Assembly: GCA_016875155.1 (NCBI GenBank)
Contig: VGSD01000114.1
Span: 1-8,013 of the forward strand
Length of the DNA: 8,013 nucleotides
DNA from: Deltaproteobacteria bacterium
GTDB taxonomy: Bacteria > Desulfobacterota > BSN033 > UBA1163
Reading direction: 5' to 3'
Part shown: piece by piece, positions 4,433 to 8,013 of the stretch
How the letters are laid out: each line of letters starts with the position of its first letter
How positions within the stretch are numbered: the stretch's first letter is position 1
Position numbers and translations under genes: made by a program
Notes under the pieces: generated by a model
What the model was told of the DNA's origin: nothing
What the model saw: only the letters and a program-made list of their open reading frames with translations
Databases searched by the model: none

Positions 4433-6359
4433 CCAGGATATGCTGGATATGAGGAAACTTATCCTTCATATGGGGCAGATGCATAGACTCCATAAATTCT
4501 CTTTGGAACGTTGGATCGACCGCCAGCTCCACATACTCCACCTGCCTTGCAATCGCATTGGCTTCATCTCGTTTAGCCTTATTGAGCAAGGCAATTCTTG
4601 CCCCATCTCCGGCCGCGTTACCGACCGCATAGACATTCTCCATTTCGCAATCGGGGAACATCCCGATTAACATGGCCGATTCCTTATCTATATAGCTTCC
4701 AAAGGCTCCGGCCAAAATTACCCTATCAAGCTTGGTTACACCCAGCCTTTTCATCATTAGCTTGGCCCCCGAATAAAGGGCTCCCTTGGCCAGTTGAACC
4801 GCTCTGACGTCTTTGATAGACATTGTGATGTCACGGCCAATGGAGGTTTCCTTGGCCCAGGCGATAACAAATTCCGATCCATCGTCCCCTTTTCGAACCC
4901 TGGGAGACTGAATGTTCATATTGATATTCCCATTTTTAAGAATGACGCCTGTCCTGAACATTTCCGCTACGGCATCAATGATACCCGAACCGCAGATTCC
5001 TTTGGCTTCGGGATTTTCAATTTCTGTACTCCATTCCTCCTTTCCGATCACTTTGTACTTCACCTCTTTCGTTTCGGGATCAATCTTTATCTTTTCAATG
5101 GCTCCCGGAGCAGCCCTCATCCCAAACTTGATATGGGCACCTTCCAGGGCCGGACCGGTAGCACATGAGGAAGAGATGAGTTTCTGTCGGTTGCCGAGCA
5201 CCAGTTCCCCGTTTGTCCCGATATCGATGACCAGCTCCATGCTGTCCTGATTATAAGGCTCTTCAGCGATGAGTACACCCACATTATCTGCACCGACAAA
5301 CCCAGCTTCGATGGGGAGGATATGGACATAGGCCCCTTCAAAAATATTTAGCCTTAAATCCCTGGCCTTCACGTTAATAGAGTGATGAAGGGTAGGGGGG
5401 AATGGGGCAACCCCGATATGTTCTGGGTAGATGTTCATGAAGAGATGGTGCATGGCTGTATTGCCAACAATCGTCAATTCACAGATATCCTCTGGAGTAA
5501 TACCACCTAAGCTGGAGACATTCTGAATGAGTTTATTGAGGCCATAGATGATCGACCGATTCAGTTTTTCCAAACCGTCCTGATGCATCATGGCGTAAGT
5601 AATCCGGGACATGACATCTTCCCCGTAAGGAACCTGGGGGTTCATCATGGAGTCTACGGCTACAATTGATCCTGTTGTAACATCACACAGATAGGCGGCA
5701 ACAGTCGTCGTTCCAATGTCAATGGCTAAACCATAACCCTTTTCTACAAAGCCAGGTTCTATCTTAACCACTTCCTTTTCATCCCAGATGGTGACCGTCA
5801 CATTCCACTTGCCCTGCCTGATTCGGATGGGCATATCTCTTAGGACGAAGTAGTCAATAGTCAAATGGTCTAAGGCGTAAGTTTTTTTCAGTTCCTGGGT
5901 TAATCGTTCCCAATCTCCCATGGGCTCGTGGAGCGAAGGAGGAGGGAGTTCCACATAGAATTTTCTGATCGCCGGATCCAGTTTGATTGCCCGTTCTGTG
6001 GCCGCCTTTCTGACCACCTGTTTCCCTGCACGGCTTTCTTCAGGAACGAAGACCAAGACGTCTCCGGTTATAGCCGTCACACACCCTAAGCGGTAGCCCT
6101 CGGCCTCTTCCTCGGTCTTGATGAATTTCAGTTCTTCTTCAGTCAAGCCGAGAGGGGTCAAATGTTCCATCTTCGATTCAATGCCATAGCGTTCAAAGAA
6201 CCCCTCTTCTATCCTCACCTTGCACTTCCCGCACTTCTTCTTCTCTCCGCAGACGCCTTCGATGTCCACTCCTAATTCCCTTGACGCTTGAAGAATGGTC
6301 TTGCCCGCCTCCACCTCCCCCCTTCGACCGGAGGGCTGAAAAATTATTTTATGTGTCAT
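4413..6359 (-). CDS. [2Fe-2S]/ASKHA reductive activator of corrinoid proteins (RACo/DUF4445 type)
   Basis: The protein has 648 residues, the usual length for this family. The N-terminus is a plant-type ferredoxin domain with Cys37, Cys43, Cys46 and Cys93 (C-x5-C-x2-C, then a distant C). A linker leads to an ATP-binding ASKHA domain with the phosphate loop DIGTTTVA near residue 214. A second loop, DIGTNGELVLG, lies near 380, and the signature CATGPALEGAHI follows. RACo-type proteins use ATP hydrolysis to push a low-potential electron onto an oxidised Co(II) corrinoid protein and restore Co(I). No corrinoid protein or methyltransferase is visible here, so the partner is unknown. Two ATG codons are adjacent. 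I chose the second because GGGAGG at 6367-6372 lies 7 bases before it, against 4 bases for the first at 6360-6362. The gap to the upstream gene is about 29 bases. Confidence 0.9.
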   Translation of the reverse strand: MTHKIIFQPSGRRGEVEAGKTILQASRELGVDIEGVCGEKKKCGKCKVRIEEGFFERYGIESKMEHLTPLGLTEEELKFIKTEEEAEGYRLGCVTAITGDVLVFVPEESRAGKQVVRKAATERAIKLDPAIRKFYVELPPPSLHEPMGDWERLTQELKKTYALDHLTIDYFVLRDMPIRIRQGKWNVTVTIWDEKEVVKIEPGFVEKGYGLAIDIGTTTVAAYLCDVTTGSIVAVDSMMNPQVPYGEDVMSRITYAMMHQDGLEKLNRSIIYGLNKLIQNVSSLGGITPEDICELTIVGNTAMHHLFMNIYPEHIGVAPFPPTLHHSINVKARDLRLNIFEGAYVHILPIEAGFVGADNVGVLIAEEPYNQDSMELVIDIGTNGELVLGNRQKLISSSCATGPALEGAHIKFGMRAAPGAIEKIKIDPETKEVKYKVIGKEEWSTEIENPEAKGICGSGIIDAVAEMFRTGVILKNGNINMNIQSPRVRKGDDGSEFVIAWAKETSIGRDITMSIKDVRAVQLAKGALYSGAKLMMKRLGVTKLDRVILAGAFGSYIDKESAMLIGMFPDCEMENVYAVGNAAGDGARIALLNKAKRDEANAIARQVEYVELAVDPTFQREFMESMHLPHMKDKFPHIQHILDAIPKS

Positions 6360-6366
6360 CATCGAT

Positions 6367-6372
6367 CCTCCC
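6367..6372 (-). promoter_or_regulatory. Ribosome binding site of the RACo-type gene
   Basis: GGGAGG on the minus strand lies 4 bases before the ATG at 6360-6362 and 7 bases before the ATG at 6357-6359. The spacing favours the second ATG. Confidence 0.65.
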
Positions 6373-6388
6373 TTTCAATACGAATGAT

Positions 6389-6883
6389 CTAACTTTCCTC
6401 TTTCTGATATTTGCTCCTTCTCTGAACTCTTGCTCCGGCTCCACAATGGTCTGACTCTCCACGAAGCAGAGCCTGTTTATATGCCTCAACATCAAGGAAT
6501 ACTTTCTTTGGGTCTATGGGTTCTTTTGGAACCATTAAAAAAAGGGGATTTTCGTAGCAGCGGGTCTCCAAAATAGACGCTTTCTCACCTTTGATGTTTT
6601 CATTAATCTGGGTGATATGTCCAGCGACAGGGGACTGAATGTTAAACATTGCTTTATAAGTTTCTACGAACAGGACATCGTCACCTTTCTCCAGAGAATC
6701 TCCTGCTTCGACGATGTATTCTAAGTAAGTGAATCCGCTGACCAAGATTACACCAGCGTGGGTGACACCAAAGGCCAATTCACCGTCTTTTCCAGTAGGT
6801 TTAACCCATAGTTCCTGAGGAGGATAATAAAGGAGGTCTTCACGGAGTTCGACCTTTTGTCCGTAGAACCCCTCCAGAATCAT
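6389..6883 (-). CDS. GcvH-like lipoyl-domain carrier protein
   Basis: This 164-residue protein resembles glycine cleavage H protein. It has the N-terminal LWVKP, GVTHAGVILVSG and the strand YIVEAGDSLEKGDDV. The modification-site hairpin VETYKAMFNIQSPVAGHI follows, with the candidate lipoylated lysine at Lys77; GcvH has ES-x-KA in the same place. H proteins are usually about 125-130 residues. This one has a C-terminal extension ending in a basic tail with one cysteine. No P, T or L protein of the glycine cleavage system is in the window, so the usual function is unlikely here. The context (sulfur carrier, thioredoxin-like proteins, a second GcvH-like protein) suggests a dedicated lipoyl carrier, as known for lipoate-binding proteins of the sHdr sulfur-oxidation pathway. 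No Hdr gene is seen here. The start is set by an ATGA overlap and a GGAGGA ribosome binding site. Confidence 0.87.
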   Translation of the reverse strand: MILEGFYGQKVELREDLLYYPPQELWVKPTGKDGELAFGVTHAGVILVSGFTYLEYIVEAGDSLEKGDDVLFVETYKAMFNIQSPVAGHITQINENIKGEKASILETRCYENPLFLMVPKEPIDPKKVFLDVEAYKQALLRGESDHCGAGARVQRRSKYQKEES

Positions 6884-7113
6884 CTCTCGCTTCCTCCGGA
6901 AAGAATTCGAAGGATTTCGATTCTGTACCCTGGTTTAAGAAATTTCTGATCGTACTCAGACCTCAAGATCATTTTTCTATTGCAAGCCACCCAATAAGGA
7001 TCTGTCTCCTTTATCCCAAGTTCTTCTAAGAGATCCTGGAGAGTCATCTTTTCTTTAATTTCAATCTGCCTCAGTGAATTTTCAAAAAGGACTTCGACAA
7101 GACCACCTATCAT
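6880..7113 (-). CDS. ThiS/MoaD-like small sulfur-carrier-fold protein
   Basis: This 77-residue protein has the beta-grasp pattern of the ThiS/MoaD family. An N-terminal strand (VEVLFENSLRQIEI) is followed by a helix with LQDLLEELGI, then the core strand WVACNRKMIL, an RSEYDQKFLKPGYRIEI segment very like ThiS, and a Gly-Gly near the C-terminus. In ThiS and MoaD the terminal Gly-Gly is adenylated and becomes a thiocarboxylate that donates sulfur. Here three residues (Ser-Glu-Arg) follow the Gly-Gly, so activation would need trimming, or the protein may act differently. Start and stop both lie in ATGA overlaps with neighbours, and the two Gly codons form the Shine-Dalgarno sequence of the next gene. 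No thiamine or molybdopterin gene is nearby, so I do not assign thiS. No E1-like activating enzyme is visible in the window. Confidence 0.85.
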   Translation of the reverse strand: MIGGLVEVLFENSLRQIEIKEKMTLQDLLEELGIKETDPYWVACNRKMILRSEYDQKFLKPGYRIEILRILSGGSER

Positions 7114-7676
7114 AACTGGATCTCTTTTTCTTCAAGTCCCGGCAATGAATTCATTTCCTTGGGTCTGTAAACTCCTGGGGCTATTTTGATATACCCCAAA
7201 GCCTCCTCGGCATCCACTTCATAATCGCAAAGGATAAGCCCGACGGCATTGATCTTCTGAAGAGTATAATGATAGTTTGGGCTCTCTCTCATTCCTTTAA
7301 CCATCCTTGCAGCCCTCCGGGCGACCTCTCTGGCCAGTCGTTGCCCTGAATCCTCTAAAACCTTTCTCGCCCTCCCAGGGTAGAGGCCAGTTTCAGCGAT
7401 GATCTCCGGAATGTAAATCCTGGCAGCCGGTTTGATCCTGAGCAATCGGAAGAGGTTTGATCCGCATTGGTGGGCACATCCATCAAGGATGATCGTGGGA
7501 AACCTTTCTATCAATTCGATCTCATCGGAGAGTCCCCGGATGAGACGATGCATATCAAGGGTTTCAACTTCCGATTTGAGAAGTTCTTCTAGAAGATAAC
7601 CGGCCAATCGGGTTACGCATGAGACATGTAACCCGATTCCCCCGCACGGGTAAATGGCAACCTTGTCAACGCTCAC
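7110..7676 (-). CDS. DGC-domain putative zinc-binding protein
   Basis: The protein has 188 residues from the GTG at 7674-7676. That start forms a GTGA overlap with the upstream stop and has GGGG a few bases before it. A TTG at 7698-7700 would add eight residues and a longer overlap. Near the N-terminus is a Pro-Cys-Gly-Gly turn (Cys11) followed by Cys20. The name-giving Asp-Gly-Cys is at 65-67, with Cys71 forming D-G-C-x3-C. This matches the DGC domain family (PF08859), whose biochemical role is unknown; zinc binding is presumed from the cysteines. The C-terminal half is shared with the partial gene upstream, and the two are tandem paralogs. It is longer than the two DGC proteins at the far end of the cluster (139 and 143 residues) because of this extra C-terminal region. 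It is coupled to the next gene by an ATGA overlap. Confidence 0.88.
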   Translation of the reverse strand: MSVDKVAIYPCGGIGLHVSCVTRLAGYLLEELLKSEVETLDMHRLIRGLSDEIELIERFPTIILDGCAHQCGSNLFRLLRIKPAARIYIPEIIAETGLYPGRARKVLEDSGQRLAREVARRAARMVKGMRESPNYHYTLQKINAVGLILCDYEVDAEEALGYIKIAPGVYRPKEMNSLPGLEEKEIQL

Positions 7677-8013
7677 GAAATCCCCGATATCCCATCCCAA
7701 AGGGGCGGCATGAACTTTGGCCGATAGATGGCTGGTTCTACCTGGATGTAATCGAAAGATTCAATGGCCTGGTCCGAAAATTCACAGAGCCTCTGATTGA
7801 GCAGTTTTGCTTTTCTTGTTTGATAGTTGTAATTTGGGTTGTCCAACATCCACTGGGCTACTTTAGACACACGCTTGGCGACCTCTTGGGCCAATTTTTC
7901 CCCAACCGCATCTAAAACCTGTCGATTTCGACCAGTGGTCAGCCCGGTTTGGCTGACCACATCAGGGATATAGATTCGTGCGGCCGGCGGAATTCCAATC
8001 AAAGCCATCAGGC
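7673..8013 (-). CDS. DGC-domain putative zinc-binding protein, C-terminal part
   Basis: The frame stays open to the window edge, so the true start lies beyond 8013 and the ATG at 8006-8008 is an internal Met. About 112 residues are visible. They align well with the C-terminal part of the next gene: PAARIYIPDVV against PAARIYIPEII, then TGL..GR, a helix rich in Arg, Lys and Ala, NPNYNYQ against SPNYHYT, and IYRPK against VYRPK. The N-terminal half, where the family's Cys-Gly/Ser-Gly and Asp-Gly-Cys motifs lie, is outside the window, so the family call rests on this paralogy. DGC proteins are small cysteine-rich proteins of unknown activity, presumed to bind zinc. The stop codon overlaps a GTG that probably starts the next gene. 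I am fairly sure of the family and have no evidence for its substrate. Confidence 0.8.
   Translation of the reverse strand, partial: LMALIGIPPAARIYIPDVVSQTGLTTGRNRQVLDAVGEKLAQEVAKRVSKVAQWMLDNPNYNYQTRKAKLLNQRLCEFSDQAIESFDYIQVEPAIYRPKFMPPLWDGISGIS

Noticed and set aside
1998..6883. Assigning the two GcvH-like genes to the glycine cleavage system.
   Set aside because: No P, T or L protein gene is present, both proteins have long C-terminal extensions, and the neighbours are redox and sulfur-carrier genes.

Overview
The window is a single tightly packed gene cluster. All 14 protein genes lie on the minus strand, so transcription runs from position 8013 down to position 1. Both end genes are cut by the window edges. 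Neighbouring genes mostly overlap (GTGA and ATGA junctions, or overlaps of 8 to 20 bases) or sit within about 30 bases of each other. The one real gap is 119 bases (1336-1454). No stretch longer than 300 bases lacks a gene. No RNA gene, insertion sequence, CRISPR array or origin was seen.

In transcription order the genes are: (1) the C-terminal part of a DGC-domain putative zinc-binding protein; (2) a second DGC protein; (3) a ThiS/MoaD-like sulfur-carrier-fold protein; (4) a GcvH-like lipoyl-domain protein; (5) a large [2Fe-2S]/ASKHA protein of the corrinoid-protein reductive activator (RACo/DUF4445) type; (6) a cysteine-rich DUF2284 protein; (7) a small thioredoxin-like protein with CxxC; (8) a TSCPD domain fused to a metallophosphoesterase fold that has lost its metal ligands; (9) a second GcvH-like protein; (10) a flavin-reductase-like FMN protein; (11) a second thioredoxin-like protein, in which an in-frame UGA replaces the first active-site cysteine and is best read as selenocysteine; (12, 13) two more DGC proteins; (14) the N-terminus of an ArsM-type arsenite methyltransferase.

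The content suggests a strictly anaerobic bacterium. The grounds are a RACo-type activator, an ArsM-like enzyme, many cysteine-rich redox proteins and bacterial-style selenocysteine insertion with a hairpin inside the reading frame. Desulfobacterota or a Clostridia-like lineage would fit, but the window cannot settle taxonomy.

How the genes work together is not known to me. The pattern is striking: four DGC proteins at the two ends, two GcvH-like carriers without any other glycine-cleavage gene, and two thioredoxin-like proteins (one Cys, one probable Sec), with a sulfur-carrier fold, an FMN protein and an ATP-dependent activator. A reasonable inference is a thiol, sulfur, selenium or metalloid handling pathway in which lipoyl or sulfur-carrier proteins hold an intermediate and the thioredoxin-like and flavin proteins supply electrons. 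This is a hypothesis from gene content only. The most concrete new observation is the selenoprotein at 1060-1335, which a standard gene caller would truncate to 72 residues.
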